From assembly GCA_049366815.1 (NCBI GenBank), contig JBMNCO010000027.1, positions 1 to 23,583 of the forward strand: a stretch of DNA of 23,583 bases. Direction: 5' to 3'. The notes beneath the pieces were generated by a model that saw only the letters and a program-made list of their open reading frames with translations, was not told where the DNA came from and did no database searches. Positions 1 to 8,577 of the stretch are shown piece by piece. Position 1 is the first letter of the stretch; each line of letters begins with the position of its first letter. The DNA comes from CAYNYM01 sp049366815. GTDB lineage: Bacteria > Desulfobacterota > DSM-4660 > Desulfatiglandales > HGW-15. The translations under genes were made by a program, and so were the position numbers.

Positions 1-40
1 GCTTCGATCAATGCGCGGATAGCGAAGGGTTCGGAAACTC

Positions 41-62
41 ATAGCCTTCAGCCTACAGCCCA
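41..62. repeat. AGC-rich degenerate intergenic repeat fragment
   Basis: The stretch reads as staggered units (AGCCTTCAGCCTACAGCC) and lies just beyond the 3' end of the minus-strand gene that stops at 83. It resembles the AGC-type repeat tract at 16021-16102 in this window. The two short tracts are alike in composition and spacing but are not identical. No function is assigned. Confidence 0.35.
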
Positions 63-82
63 ACCAACCTGAAAAGCTGCGG

Positions 83-985
83 TTATCTCTTGTCCGTATA
101 GTATGTTGACAGTTCGTCGAGCCGTTGAAGATATTCATTCTGAAAGAGGAATTGAGAATACATTTCCATTTCCCGTTGAACCGAAGAGAGATAGGGTAAG
201 ATGTCCAGCCCGTAGCTGTTGAGCCCCGCCTTATCGGCCTCATGAATGATCAGCAGGCAGTAGTAACTGACAAGGAGTCTCAAGGATGCCTGCCTGCGAA
301 AGAGGTATGCCCTTCCGCCGATGGTATTGAGAAAATACCCCGCATACAGATAGAGAGTCTGCAAGGACGGTCTGGAATATTCCAACTGAGGGCACTGATC
401 CCCCAGCATTTGCCACCTGTAAAAAAGGTCCAGGTTCATTTCGAGCGTGTCGGCCTCGTTTCGCAAGATCTCTTTGATCAGCCGGAGATCGTTTTTGTCC
501 AGCAAACGGAAAAAATGGAAGATGTTCTTGGCCATAATGGCGATGTCAACCCCCTCACCTGCAGGAATCGGCGGGGAAGAAGCGAGTTTTTTTGTCAGTT
601 TTACAAACCGGTCATAGGTGTCGATCCCCTCTTCCAGATGCTGGATATAATTCCTCTTGTCCAGATAGCTGAAAAAATCGCGGATATCGGCATCCATGCG
701 TTTGCAGTTAACCTCTGAATCGCCGGGCTTTGCCTCGATGATACCCCTGACGGCCTTTTCTTTTTCAGAATCGGGGCTCCCTTCGGTTGAAACTTGTGTT
801 TCAATATCTTTATTGTTTTCCTCGGTCAGGCCGTTCTCGATAACCGGCGGCTTTTCACCCCCAAGCCCTTCCTGTTTCAGGTGTCCTTTTTTTGTCCCCA
901 GATAATAGCCCCCAAGCACGGCAACTCCGGCCAAAAAAATGAAAATCAGCCACAACCAGGCGTGTCCTCTGTTTTTTTTCTTCAT
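83..985 (-). CDS. single-pass membrane protein of unknown function
   Basis: This gene encodes 300 residues that I do not recognise. Residues 1-8 are basic (MKKKNRGH), residues 9-28 form one hydrophobic segment, and residues 30-90 are a charged, low-complexity linker rich in Glu, Lys and Ser. The rest is an amphipathic, probably helical domain that should face the periplasm if the basic N-terminus stays in the cytoplasm. There are only two cysteines in the soluble part and no catalytic motif I can name. Its ATG overlaps the TGA of the upstream histidine kinase by 4 nt (ATGA), so the two are almost certainly translationally coupled. That suggests a role linked to the kinase, for instance as a membrane partner or sensory input, but this is inference from position only. 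The protein could equally be an unrelated envelope protein. Confidence 0.75.
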   Translation of the reverse strand: MKKKNRGHAWLWLIFIFLAGVAVLGGYYLGTKKGHLKQEGLGGEKPPVIENGLTEENNKDIETQVSTEGSPDSEKEKAVRGIIEAKPGDSEVNCKRMDADIRDFFSYLDKRNYIQHLEEGIDTYDRFVKLTKKLASSPPIPAGEGVDIAIMAKNIFHFFRLLDKNDLRLIKEILRNEADTLEMNLDLFYRWQMLGDQCPQLEYSRPSLQTLYLYAGYFLNTIGGRAYLFRRQASLRLLVSYYCLLIIHEADKAGLNSYGLDILPYLSSVQREMEMYSQFLFQNEYLQRLDELSTYYTDKR

Positions 986-2259
986 AGCGGCTCCTGTTTC
1001 AGGGTGTTGACGCGCAAAGGCAGGTGTATCATCACCTCGGTTCCCTTTTGCAGTTCACTTCGAATGTCGATCTCACCGTGATGATTCTTCACGATTTGGT
1101 GAACCATGGTCAACCCTAAACCGGCTCCCTGAGATTTTGACGTCACAAAGGGGTCGTAAAGGGCATCCATCTCATCATCCCCGATCCCGCAACCCGTATC
1201 GGAAACGCTTATAAATAGGGAATCAGGGTCCTTGCGCAATTTGAGAGAAAGGACGCCGCCTTGGGGCATGGACTCCAAGGCGTTTTCAAAGATATTGGAA
1301 AGCGCGGTCACCATCTGGGATCTGTCCATCATGATAGGGGGTAAATCCTCAGGGAGGTCCAACAAAATGCTCACATGCTGTCTTTCGGCCAGATCATCGA
1401 ATGATTGAATGACTTCTCCGATGACCGGAAGCATGGAGTCCCATTTCAGGTCAAGGGTCTGCACATTCAAAAATTCACGGACTTTGGTCACCAGGTCTTC
1501 CAGACGTGCCGATTCTTCTATAATGATGTCAATATATTTTTGAAGAGTTGGATTATTTCCTACGCTTTTCTTGATCCTTTTTGCAAATCCGCCGATGGTC
1601 ATGACCGGGTTGCGAATCTCGTGGGCGACCCCCTGCACGAGGTTTCCCATGGCCGCCACACGACCTGTGCGGATCAGTCTTTCCTGTGTGATCTTGAGTT
1701 CCTGTGTGGTGTATCGAAATTTTTCTTCCAATCGACTGTAGAGCTTTGCGTTTTCAATGGCAACGGCAACCTGCCGGGCCATGGCGGTCAAAAGTTCCAG
1801 ATCAATTTCGGTAAAGGGTTTGTCTGACTTCTTGTTGATCACCTGTAGGACGCCGATGGTCTTGCCCCTGAGAATCAAAGGCACACTGATCAAGGCCCTT
1901 GTTTTGAAACCGGTCCACCTGTCGAATTTGTCACTGAATCGTGCCTCCTTTTGTACATCCTGAACAACCATCGGCCTGCCGGTTTGAACCACAAAACCAG
2001 CGATGCCTTCGCCGACTCTGAGCGTGACTCCCTTGATCGGTTCCTTTTTCTCCCCCCTGGCAAGACGAATGAATAACAGGCCTCTTTCTTCGTCCAACTC
2101 ATATACGCTGCTGGCTTCGGCTTCCATAAATTCTTCAGCGCATTTCATAGCGATATTGAGAACCTCCTCTATATCGAGGGAGGAATTGATTACGGCGCTG
2201 AACCCAAGGAGTGTTTTGAGCTCTCTCTGATAGACTTCCTCTTTGGTCTCGGATTCCAA
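982..2259 (-). CDS. GAF domain sensor histidine kinase
   Basis: A 425-residue cytosolic two-component sensor kinase. A GAF domain spans about residues 20-172 and is followed by a short coiled coil (173-198). The dimerisation/phosphoacceptor domain has the H-box VAHEIRNP with His213. The HATPase domain carries the N-box around Asn322-Asn326, the G1 box DTGCG at 354-358, an F-box near YDPF (368-371) and the G2 box GAGLGL (378-383). No transmembrane segment or receiver domain is seen, so it probably senses an intracellular ligand or redox state through GAF. The start is taken as TTG at 2259, preceded by AGGA at a good distance. No response regulator gene is in the window, making this an orphan kinase as far as can be seen. 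It overlaps the next gene by 4 nt and is divergent from surE. Confidence 0.93.
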   Translation of the reverse strand: MESETKEEVYQRELKTLLGFSAVINSSLDIEEVLNIAMKCAEEFMEAEASSVYELDEERGLLFIRLARGEKKEPIKGVTLRVGEGIAGFVVQTGRPMVVQDVQKEARFSDKFDRWTGFKTRALISVPLILRGKTIGVLQVINKKSDKPFTEIDLELLTAMARQVAVAIENAKLYSRLEEKFRYTTQELKITQERLIRTGRVAAMGNLVQGVAHEIRNPVMTIGGFAKRIKKSVGNNPTLQKYIDIIIEESARLEDLVTKVREFLNVQTLDLKWDSMLPVIGEVIQSFDDLAERQHVSILLDLPEDLPPIMMDRSQMVTALSNIFENALESMPQGGVLSLKLRKDPDSLFISVSDTGCGIGDDEMDALYDPFVTSKSQGAGLGLTMVHQIVKNHHGEIDIRSELQKGTEVMIHLPLRVNTLKQEPL

Positions 2260-2515
2260 ATCGGCAATTCCTGCGCGAAAGGGTTCTGCGTTTGGAAGAA
2301 TGCTGTGAGGCTTTCAGTTTCCCTTGAATTGCGATTATAAATAAATCTTACATGGCTAAAATGTTCCCAATTTCTTATTTGTACTTTAGATTGGGAAAAG
2401 AAGCAACGAAAAGTAACGCGGGCCATGAAGGGGTCTGGAACGGATTGCATTTCAACAGCAGGGGGAGATAAGGTATAGTATTTTCTATAGTCTGCTTATG
2501 AATAGGAGCGGGAAT

Positions 2516-3301
2516 GTGAAGATTCTTTTAACCAATGATGATGGAATTTATGCTGCGGGGTTGGAAGCCCTCTACAGAGAGCTGAAAAAGGATTTCGAAC
2601 TGGTCATCGTGGCTCCCGAATCCGAAAGAAGTGCGGTAGGGCACGCCATTACCCTGTCGAGACCCTTGAGGGTCAAATCCGTTCGAAGAAATGATAACTT
2701 CTACGGCTACGCGGTGTCGGGAACACCGGCCGATTGTGTCAAGATCGGCGTTCAGGAGCTTTTGGAAGACCCCCCGGATATGGTGCTGTCCGGGATCAAT
2801 CTCGGTTCCAACGTAGGGGTCAATGTGTTGTACTCCGGGACGGTTTCCGCGGCTACGGAAGGGGCTTTTCTGGGGGTGAAATCAGCAGCGATTTCCCTGG
2901 ATACCAGGAATAATCCTGATTATCGTTTTGCAGCACGTTTTACCAGAGAGTTGATTGGATTTGTTGATACCTATGGGCTTTCAAAAGGAGCTGCGCTTAA
3001 TGTCAATATCCCAGGCGTTCCACCTGAAATGATTCGTGGGGTTTCTATCTCCCGTCAGGGTCGCAGTCGACACCTGGAAAGATTTGATCGTCGCGTGGAT
3101 CCGAGGGGGAATGTCTATTATTGGCTGTCGGGTGAAACGCCCCTTGAAGACGGGGTCTTCGATGCCGATGCAACTTTCCTGAAAAACAATCGCATAACGA
3201 TCACGCCGATAAGCTATGACCTGACCTGTGTCGAGGAGATCGAGCGTCTTCGGGCCTTTCCAATGCCCCAATACAGAGACCTCGACAAGGGCGAAAATTA
3301 G
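2516..3301 (+). CDS. surE: 5'/3'-nucleotidase SurE
   Basis: SurE is a metal-dependent phosphatase that dephosphorylates nucleoside monophosphates and is linked to stationary-phase survival. The family signature (V/M)KILLTNDDGI is at the N-terminus, with the metal ligands Asp8 and Asp9. PESERSAVGHAIT and SGINLGSNVG follow and supply the conserved Ser and Asn ligands. Length (261 residues) fits the family. I prefer the GTG at 2516, because AGGAG lies 7 nt upstream and SurE proteins normally begin at MKILLTNDDG. An in-frame ATG at 2498 would add six residues but has no visible ribosome binding site. The gene is a single unit, divergent from the histidine kinase and convergent with nifJ. In many proteobacteria surE sits with pcm and nlpD; that context is absent here. 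Confidence 0.96.
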   Translation: MKILLTNDDGIYAAGLEALYRELKKDFELVIVAPESERSAVGHAITLSRPLRVKSVRRNDNFYGYAVSGTPADCVKIGVQELLEDPPDMVLSGINLGSNVGVNVLYSGTVSAATEGAFLGVKSAAISLDTRNNPDYRFAARFTRELIGFVDTYGLSKGAALNVNIPGVPPEMIRGVSISRQGRSRHLERFDRRVDPRGNVYYWLSGETPLEDGVFDADATFLKNNRITITPISYDLTCVEEIERLRAFPMPQYRDLDKGEN

Positions 3302-3348
3302 TGTTTTGCGCCCCATTGATCCCCCGGTACCTATCATGGCACCCAGGT

Positions 3349-3388
3349 AAAAAGCCCCTGGTGCCGATATGCGCACCGGGGGCTTTTT
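3349..3388. terminator. bidirectional rho-independent terminator between surE and nifJ
   Basis: Arms 3349-3364 (AAAAAGCCCCTGGTGC) and 3373-3388 (GCACCGGGGGCTTTTT) pair over 16 bp with a single G-U type mismatch around an 8-nt loop. The A/T runs at both ends give a U tract in either direction. It lies 48 nt after the surE stop and 88 nt after the nifJ stop, so it serves both convergent genes. Confidence 0.93.
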
Positions 3389-3475
3389 GAAGAGCCGTAA
3401 TTTTTATTTATGCCTTGGGATCGTCACGGATCCATTGCTTGTTGCCCCGGCAATCATTGAAATACTAAGACACGC

Positions 3476-6400
3476 TCATTGATTGGCCAGGCGTTTGTAC
3501 CCTTCGTATCTTTCCCTCATGTCTTTTTCGGCCTTTTCGAAAAGGTTCTCCGCCTTCTCCGGGAAAGTCCTCGTCAGGCTGGAATACCGCACCTCACCCA
3601 TAAGGAAGGCCTTGAAATCTCCGACAGGCTCCTTGGAATCGAGGATGAAGGGATTTTGCCCCTGCTCTTTGAGCCTCGGATCGTACCGGTACAGCGGCCA
3701 GTAACCGGTCTCCACCGCAATCTTTCCCTCCTCCTGACTGCGGCTCATGTTGATACCGTGATTGATGCAGGGCGCATAGGCCACGATCAGTGACGGTCCC
3801 TGATAGCTTTCCGCCTCAAGAATGGCCTTGAGGAGCTGATTTTTGTTGGCCCCCATACAGACGGAGGCAACATAGACATAACCATAGGTGGCGGCCATAA
3901 GCCCAAGTTCCTTCTTGCGGGTCGGTTTGCCCTGAGCCGCAAACTTTGCCACGGCGCCTGTGGGCGAGGACTTGGAGGCCTGACCGCCCGTATTCGAGTA
4001 AACCTCAGTATCCAGGACCAGGACATTGACATCATGGTTCATGGCCAGGACGTGGTCCAGGCCGCCGTAACCGATATCATAGGCCCAGCCGTCGCCCCCG
4101 AAAATCCAGATCGACTTCTTTGTCAAATAATCACTGCGATCAAGGATTTCCAAGAGGAGCGATACATGCGCATCCGCCGACTGGGCGATTTCTGCCTCGA
4201 TAAGATTGACGATCCTCTGTCCCGCCACCTTGGACTTGTCACCCTCGTCTTTGTTGTCCAGCCATTCTTGAAAGGCCTCGCTAAGATCCTTTGAGACGTC
4301 TGTTGCCATGGCCTCCTGGACAAGATCCGTCAATTTTTCCCGTCGCTGGCTTACCCCCAGTTCCAGACCAAAGCCATACTCCGCATTGTCTTCAAACAAG
4401 GAATTGGCCCAGGCCGGACCATGGCCGTCTTCATTCACACAATAGGGACTGCTTGGCGCCGACCCTCCATAAATGGAAGAGCAACCGGTCGCATTGGCAA
4501 TGATCATGCGGTCCCCAAAGAGTTGTGTAATGAGTTTTATGTAGGGCGTTTCCCCGCACCCGGGGCAGGCCCCGGAAAATTCAAAGAGGGGTTGTCGGAA
4601 TTGACTTCCCTTGACCGATGAGACGGGCATCATATCACCGAGTGGGGGAAGTTCTGTTGAGAAGATGTGGTTGGGAACCTGTTTGTCGGTCTGGGAGCCG
4701 AGGCTCTTCATGACAAGGGCCTTTTCCTTGGCCGGACAGACCTGTTCACAGTTGCCGCAACCTGTACAATCCAGCGGACTGATCTGAATCCGATAGCTCA
4801 GGCCCTTCAATTCCTTTCCTTTGGCTTCAATGGTCACAAAGGCTTCCGGCGCGTCCTGGAGATCCTCCTCACGTGCCAGGACCGGACGAATCACTGCATG
4901 GGGGCAGACAAAGGCGCACTGGTTACATTGGATACAGTTTTCCGGCTGCCATTCGGGTACATTAATGGCGATACCCCTTTTTTCATACTGGGAGGTAGCG
5001 ACAGGAAAGATCCCGTCCGGAGGCATGAGGCTGACCGGGAGCTTATCACCCTGATTGGCCATCATGGGTCTCATCATTTCAGTGACGAATTCCGGTTCGT
5101 CGTCCGGCATGTAGGCCTCATGGCCGGCGGTGGCCCAAGATTCAGGGACCTTGATCTTTTCAAGGGCTCCGATGGCACCGTCAACCGCATCGATATTCAT
5201 CTGGACGATCTTTTCGCCCTTTTTGCCGTAAGTCTTTTTGATGGCGTTTTTAATCAGATCAATTGCCTCTTTAGGCGGTAGGATGTTTGCGATCTGAAAG
5301 AAAGCGGCCTGCATGACCATGTTGATGCGTCCGCCAAGACCAAGTTCCTCGGCAATCTTGACGGCATCGATGTTGTAGAAATTCAGATTGTTTTGTGCAA
5401 TGTCCCGCTTCATGTGATCGGGAAGCTCCCGCTCCATGTCTTCAATGGTCCACGGGGAGTTGAGGAGAAAGGTCCCTCCTTCCCTCAAGCCCTCAAGGAC
5501 GCGGTACTGGGTGACAAAGGAACGTTTGTGGCAGGCGACAAAGTCCGACTGGGTCAGAAAGTAGGGCGACTGTATCCGGTGCGGGGAAAAGCGTAGATGA
5601 GAGACGGTGGACCCTCCCGATTTCTTGGCATCGTAGGCGAAATAGGCCTGGGCGTACATATCGGTGTTTTCGCCGATGATCTTGATGGCGTTTTTGTTGG
5701 CCCCCACGGTTCCGTCCCCGCCGATTCCCCAGAACTTGCACCTGACCGTGCCCTCGGGCGATGTATGGATCTCCGGTCCAAGAGTGAGAGAGGAGTGGGT
5801 CACGTCGTCATTGATCCCCACGGTAAAGTGGTTTTTGGGGACCTTTGAACGGAGATTGTCAAAGACGGCCTTGACCATGGTCGGGTTGAAGTCCTTGCTT
5901 CCGAGACCATACCGACCGCCCACAACCTGAGGGGCGTCTCCGATCTCCTGAAAGGCTGTTGAGACGTCCAGATAGAGCGGTTCGCCGACGGACACGGGAG
6001 ATTTCATCCGATCCAGAACGGCGACACTCTTTGTGGTGGCCGGGACGGCCCTGAAAAAATGCTCCCTGGAGAAGGGCAGGTAGAGGCGAACCTTGATGAG
6101 GCCCACCCGTTCGCCGATTCGGTTCAGGTGATTGACTGTTTCTTCAATGACATCGCAGCTGGAGGCCATGGACACGATAACACGGTCCGCTTCAGGATCT
6201 CCGACGTAATCAAAGAGATTGTACGACCGGCCCACGAGGTCTCCCACCTTCTCCATCTCCTCCTGCACAATGTAGGGGATTTTCGCGTAATAAGGGCTGG
6301 CGGCCTCTCTGTTTTGGAAAAAGATGTCGGGGTTCTGTGCGGTGCCTCGGAGCTGCGGGTATTCCGGATTCATGCAGCGGCTTCTGAAATCCTCGATGGC

Positions 6401-6994
6401 ATCCCAGTCCACAAGCTTTGCCATGTCCTCATAATCGATCATCTCGATTTTCTGGATCTCCATGGAGGTCCTGAACCCGTCGAAGAAATGGATAAAGGGC
6501 AAGCTTGTTCGGATGGCGGCAAGATGAGCCACCAGGGCCAGGTCCATCACTTCCTGCACGGAAGAGGATGCCAGTTGAGAGAATCCTGTCCTTAACACGG
6601 AATTGATATCTGTATGGTCTCCAAAGATTGAAAGGGCATGGGTTGCCACAGCCCTGGCCGATACATGAAAGACCGCGGGCATCAACTCGCCGGCGATCTT
6701 GTGCATATTTGGAATCATGAGAAGCAGGCCCTGAGACGCCGTAAACGTCGTGGATAGGGTCCCGGCTGAGAGTGCCCCGTGAACGGCGCCCGCGGCCCCG
6801 GCCTCCGATTGCATCTCAACGACTTTAAGGGTTTGGCCGAAGATATTCTTTCGGCCATGGGCCGCCCATTCATCACAGTATTCCCCCATGCTTGTTGAAG
6901 GGGTGATGGGGTAGATGGCCGCCACTTCGCTCAAGGCATAGGCAACGTGGGCAGCTGCTTCATTTCCCTCGATAGTTTTTGTTGTCCCGTTCAT
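3476..6994 (-). CDS. nifJ: pyruvate:ferredoxin (flavodoxin) oxidoreductase, single-chain
   Basis: A full-length 1172-residue PFOR. It interconverts pyruvate + CoA and acetyl-CoA + CO2, passing two electrons to ferredoxin or flavodoxin in the cytoplasm. The N-terminal domain shows YPITPSTS (28-35). Two ferredoxin-type [4Fe-4S] motifs follow at Cys687/690/693/697 and Cys743/746/749/753. The C-terminal thiamine diphosphate domain carries CPGCG (Cys810, Cys813) and Cys838, ligands of the proximal cluster, then GGDGWAYDIGYGG and TEVYSNTGGQ, which bind the diphosphate and Mg2+. All domains of the single-chain enzyme are present and uninterrupted. The ATG has AGAAGGA just upstream. It is transcribed alone from a promoter about 350 nt upstream and ends at the shared terminator. 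It lies next to a second, multi-subunit 2-oxoacid oxidoreductase operon on the same strand. Confidence 0.97.
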   Translation of the reverse strand: MNGTTKTIEGNEAAAHVAYALSEVAAIYPITPSTSMGEYCDEWAAHGRKNIFGQTLKVVEMQSEAGAAGAVHGALSAGTLSTTFTASQGLLLMIPNMHKIAGELMPAVFHVSARAVATHALSIFGDHTDINSVLRTGFSQLASSSVQEVMDLALVAHLAAIRTSLPFIHFFDGFRTSMEIQKIEMIDYEDMAKLVDWDAIEDFRSRCMNPEYPQLRGTAQNPDIFFQNREAASPYYAKIPYIVQEEMEKVGDLVGRSYNLFDYVGDPEADRVIVSMASSCDVIEETVNHLNRIGERVGLIKVRLYLPFSREHFFRAVPATTKSVAVLDRMKSPVSVGEPLYLDVSTAFQEIGDAPQVVGGRYGLGSKDFNPTMVKAVFDNLRSKVPKNHFTVGINDDVTHSSLTLGPEIHTSPEGTVRCKFWGIGGDGTVGANKNAIKIIGENTDMYAQAYFAYDAKKSGGSTVSHLRFSPHRIQSPYFLTQSDFVACHKRSFVTQYRVLEGLREGGTFLLNSPWTIEDMERELPDHMKRDIAQNNLNFYNIDAVKIAEELGLGGRINMVMQAAFFQIANILPPKEAIDLIKNAIKKTYGKKGEKIVQMNIDAVDGAIGALEKIKVPESWATAGHEAYMPDDEPEFVTEMMRPMMANQGDKLPVSLMPPDGIFPVATSQYEKRGIAINVPEWQPENCIQCNQCAFVCPHAVIRPVLAREEDLQDAPEAFVTIEAKGKELKGLSYRIQISPLDCTGCGNCEQVCPAKEKALVMKSLGSQTDKQVPNHIFSTELPPLGDMMPVSSVKGSQFRQPLFEFSGACPGCGETPYIKLITQLFGDRMIIANATGCSSIYGGSAPSSPYCVNEDGHGPAWANSLFEDNAEYGFGLELGVSQRREKLTDLVQEAMATDVSKDLSEAFQEWLDNKDEGDKSKVAGQRIVNLIEAEIAQSADAHVSLLLEILDRSDYLTKKSIWIFGGDGWAYDIGYGGLDHVLAMNHDVNVLVLDTEVYSNTGGQASKSSPTGAVAKFAAQGKPTRKKELGLMAATYGYVYVASVCMGANKNQLLKAILEAESYQGPSLIVAYAPCINHGINMSRSQEEGKIAVETGYWPLYRYDPRLKEQGQNPFILDSKEPVGDFKAFLMGEVRYSSLTRTFPEKAENLFEKAEKDMRERYEGYKRLANQ

Positions 6995-7262
6995 ATTCCT
7001 TCTTCCTTTCCTTCATCACCATTTTTTGCAGTATGATCGTTTACCATGCTAAACGGTTTTATCTTGGTTGGATACTTTGCATAGGCCTGCCGGCATAGTA
7101 CATTTATAGATAACACTTAGGAAACCGCTTTGACCGGCTTGCCTGGAAATGTTCAATTTCAGCTTTCAATTAAGAGGATCGGGAGCCTGCTGTCTCAACT
7201 TGGAGATACTCAGAAAAAGTGCTGTGTTTGACACAACGGCGGGTATTATGATGATCAGATAC

Positions 7263-7295
7263 CTCGTAAGTAGGTTCCGTGATTTGGAACACGAG
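7263..7295 (-). promoter_or_regulatory. bulged hairpin in the nifJ leader
   Basis: On the minus strand CTCGTGTTCC can pair with GGAAC and, after a 6-nt bulge, ACGAG: arms 7286-7295 against 7274-7278 plus 7263-7267, with a 7-nt loop at 7279-7285. It lies downstream of the predicted nifJ promoter and about 270 nt before the nifJ ATG, so it would be in the mRNA leader. There is no U tract, which argues against a plain terminator. A palindromic protein site is the alternative. Confidence 0.4.
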
Positions 7296-7345
7296 ATAAA
7301 AAATATCAAAATATCATAAAATTACCCATTTTTTAAAATTTATAA

Positions 7346-7374
7346 ATTTAACCTTTTAATGAGAATCTTGTCAA
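7346..7374 (-). promoter_or_regulatory. sigma-70 type promoter for nifJ
   Basis: On the minus strand a perfect TTGACA (complement of 7369-7374) is followed after 17 nt by TTAAAT (complement of 7346-7351) in a very AT-rich stretch. The nearest minus-strand gene downstream is nifJ, giving a leader of roughly 345 nt. No gene interrupts the leader. Confidence 0.6.
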
Positions 7375-7563
7375 TTTTTTTTTGGAACGAAATTTATCAA
7401 GCATGACACGGGTGATAATGAGCGACGCATTGGCGCTGAGCACCACAAGAGAAGACAGATCCCGTGAATGAAGCCTGCAGGTTACGCCTGGGCATCCCGC
7501 TGATATAATCTGAAATTCATCCGAAGGATATGAAAGAGGTTCCTGATTCTGAATGGAAATCCA

Positions 7564-8277
7564 TTAGCGACAATCTGGACATTTATCCCAAAAATCCTTC
7601 GGGATGCCTTTGGTTATCCTTCTAAAATATTCAAGTTGGAACCACGGTGCGTAGGCATTACCACATTTTGTGCAGATTTTCATCGGCAGCCTTCTACCCC
7701 AGCGGACGATGGTCCTGTCTTTTTCCGTTTCTTCCATCTTTATGCAATCTGTGGGGCAGATATACACGCAGGCACCACATCCGATGCAGGTCTTGGGATT
7801 GATCTCCAAAGGCGGACCGACCTTTCTGGTGGAGCCCCTGCCGAGAAAAGAGATGGCCTCCAAGCCGACGATTTCCCGGCATACTCTTTCGCAAAGCCCA
7901 CAAAGGATACAGTCATCATGATCGAGCCTGAACCGGGTTCCCACGATGCCGTATTTTTCAGCGATTTCCCTTATCACGGGTGCATCGGGGCACCTGGCCA
8001 AGAGAAGTTCAATGACCATTTTGCGGGCCCTCGTCACTTTCTCGGTATCCGTCTGGACGCGGATCCCTTCCATGACAGGGTAATTACAGGACGTCGTAAG
8101 CCTGGTTGTTCTCCCGTCCGATAATTCCACAAGGCAGAGCCTGCAGGCACCATACGGTTCCAGGGCTTCATGATAGCAGAGGTGGGGAATGTCAAAGCCA
8201 TTGTCAAGGGCGACCTGCAATACATTCTGCCCGTCTTCTCCTTCAACCTCATAACCGTCGATTGTAAATTTTATCAT
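7564..8277 (-). CDS. HoxU/NuoG N-terminal-like iron-sulfur protein (2Fe-2S + 2x 4Fe-4S)
   Basis: A 237-residue electron-transfer protein. The N-terminal plant-type ferredoxin domain has [2Fe-2S] ligands Cys34, Cys45, Cys48 and Cys64. A two-cluster ferredoxin domain has Cys123/126/129/133 and Cys164/167/170/174. This corresponds to HoxU, the NuoG N-terminus or the N-terminus of HydA. The His-Cys [4Fe-4S] motif usually found between the two domains is missing: residues 85-115 hold a single Cys (Cys96). The C-terminus adds two CxxC pairs (Cys202/205 and Cys233/236), a likely zinc- or iron-binding knuckle. The ATG has GAGGG 7 nt upstream. It is the last gene of the operon, 300 nt after the NuoF/HydB-like gene. 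It probably relays electrons between the flavoprotein and the 2-oxoacid oxidoreductase; the exact partner is inferred. Confidence 0.88.
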   Translation of the reverse strand: MIKFTIDGYEVEGEDGQNVLQVALDNGFDIPHLCYHEALEPYGACRLCLVELSDGRTTRLTTSCNYPVMEGIRVQTDTEKVTRARKMVIELLLARCPDAPVIREIAEKYGIVGTRFRLDHDDCILCGLCERVCREIVGLEAISFLGRGSTRKVGPPLEINPKTCIGCGACVYICPTDCIKMEETEKDRTIVRWGRRLPMKICTKCGNAYAPWFQLEYFRRITKGIPKDFWDKCPDCR

Positions 8278-8577
8278 GACTCAACCCTCATGGTGCAAAA
8301 GTCGAGGATGCTTCAGATCCAAGGCGTCAAGAGTGAAGCTGTGCTATAACAACAATCGCCAACCCTTGACGACGCAGGAGATGCGGTATCCGCGGCTTTC
8401 CCGAAGGGTAAAAAAACTGTTTGATCTTCCACCCTGAATGGGAATGCACTTTAAATGGTTTCCTGATAGATCCGTGCGCCCGAATGTGTCGCTGTTCTAC
8501 CATTGTCATCCTTTTCAACGTGGTTTTTATGCAACCTCGGGATCAATAGTCCTTTTGGCGACCTGGCGACGCGCTCA
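8278..8577. other. 300-bp gap inside an otherwise packed operon
   Basis: All other junctions in this operon are overlaps or gaps of 20 nt or less, yet here 300 nt separate the HydB-like and HoxU-like genes. A basic ORF of about 60 codons on the minus strand (8327-8518) matches nothing I know. I see no clear promoter, terminator or repeat. The gap may hold an internal regulatory element or the remains of a lost gene. Confidence 0.45.

Larger units (their letters stand above)
6995..7563. other. 569-bp intergenic region, nifJ leader and 3' end of the por operon
   Basis: Between nifJ and the HoxU-like gene there is no convincing ORF. The part from about 7300 to 7400 is strikingly AT-rich and holds the nifJ promoter. 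The 7263-7295 hairpin sits in the transcribed leader. I could not find a convincing hairpin plus U tract for the end of the upstream por operon, so read-through into nifJ cannot be excluded. Confidence 0.6.

Noticed and set aside
2190..2450. 86-codon minus-strand ORF upstream of and overlapping the histidine kinase start
   Set aside because: It overlaps the kinase gene in another frame and resembles no protein; the region is better read as the divergent promoter region of the kinase and surE.
2474..2479. TATAGT as the -10 of a surE promoter
   Set aside because: No acceptable -35 lies 16-18 nt upstream (only TTTCAA), so the assignment was too weak to list.
4667..5281. Plus-strand ORF of 204 codons opposite nifJ
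   Set aside because: It is the shadow of the conserved nifJ frame; the same applies to the plus-strand ORFs at 5597-5848 and 6059-6595.
8327..8518. 63-codon minus-strand ORF in the gap between the HydB-like and HoxU-like genes
   Set aside because: Strongly basic, no domain, start context ambiguous. Kept only as a note in the description of the gap.
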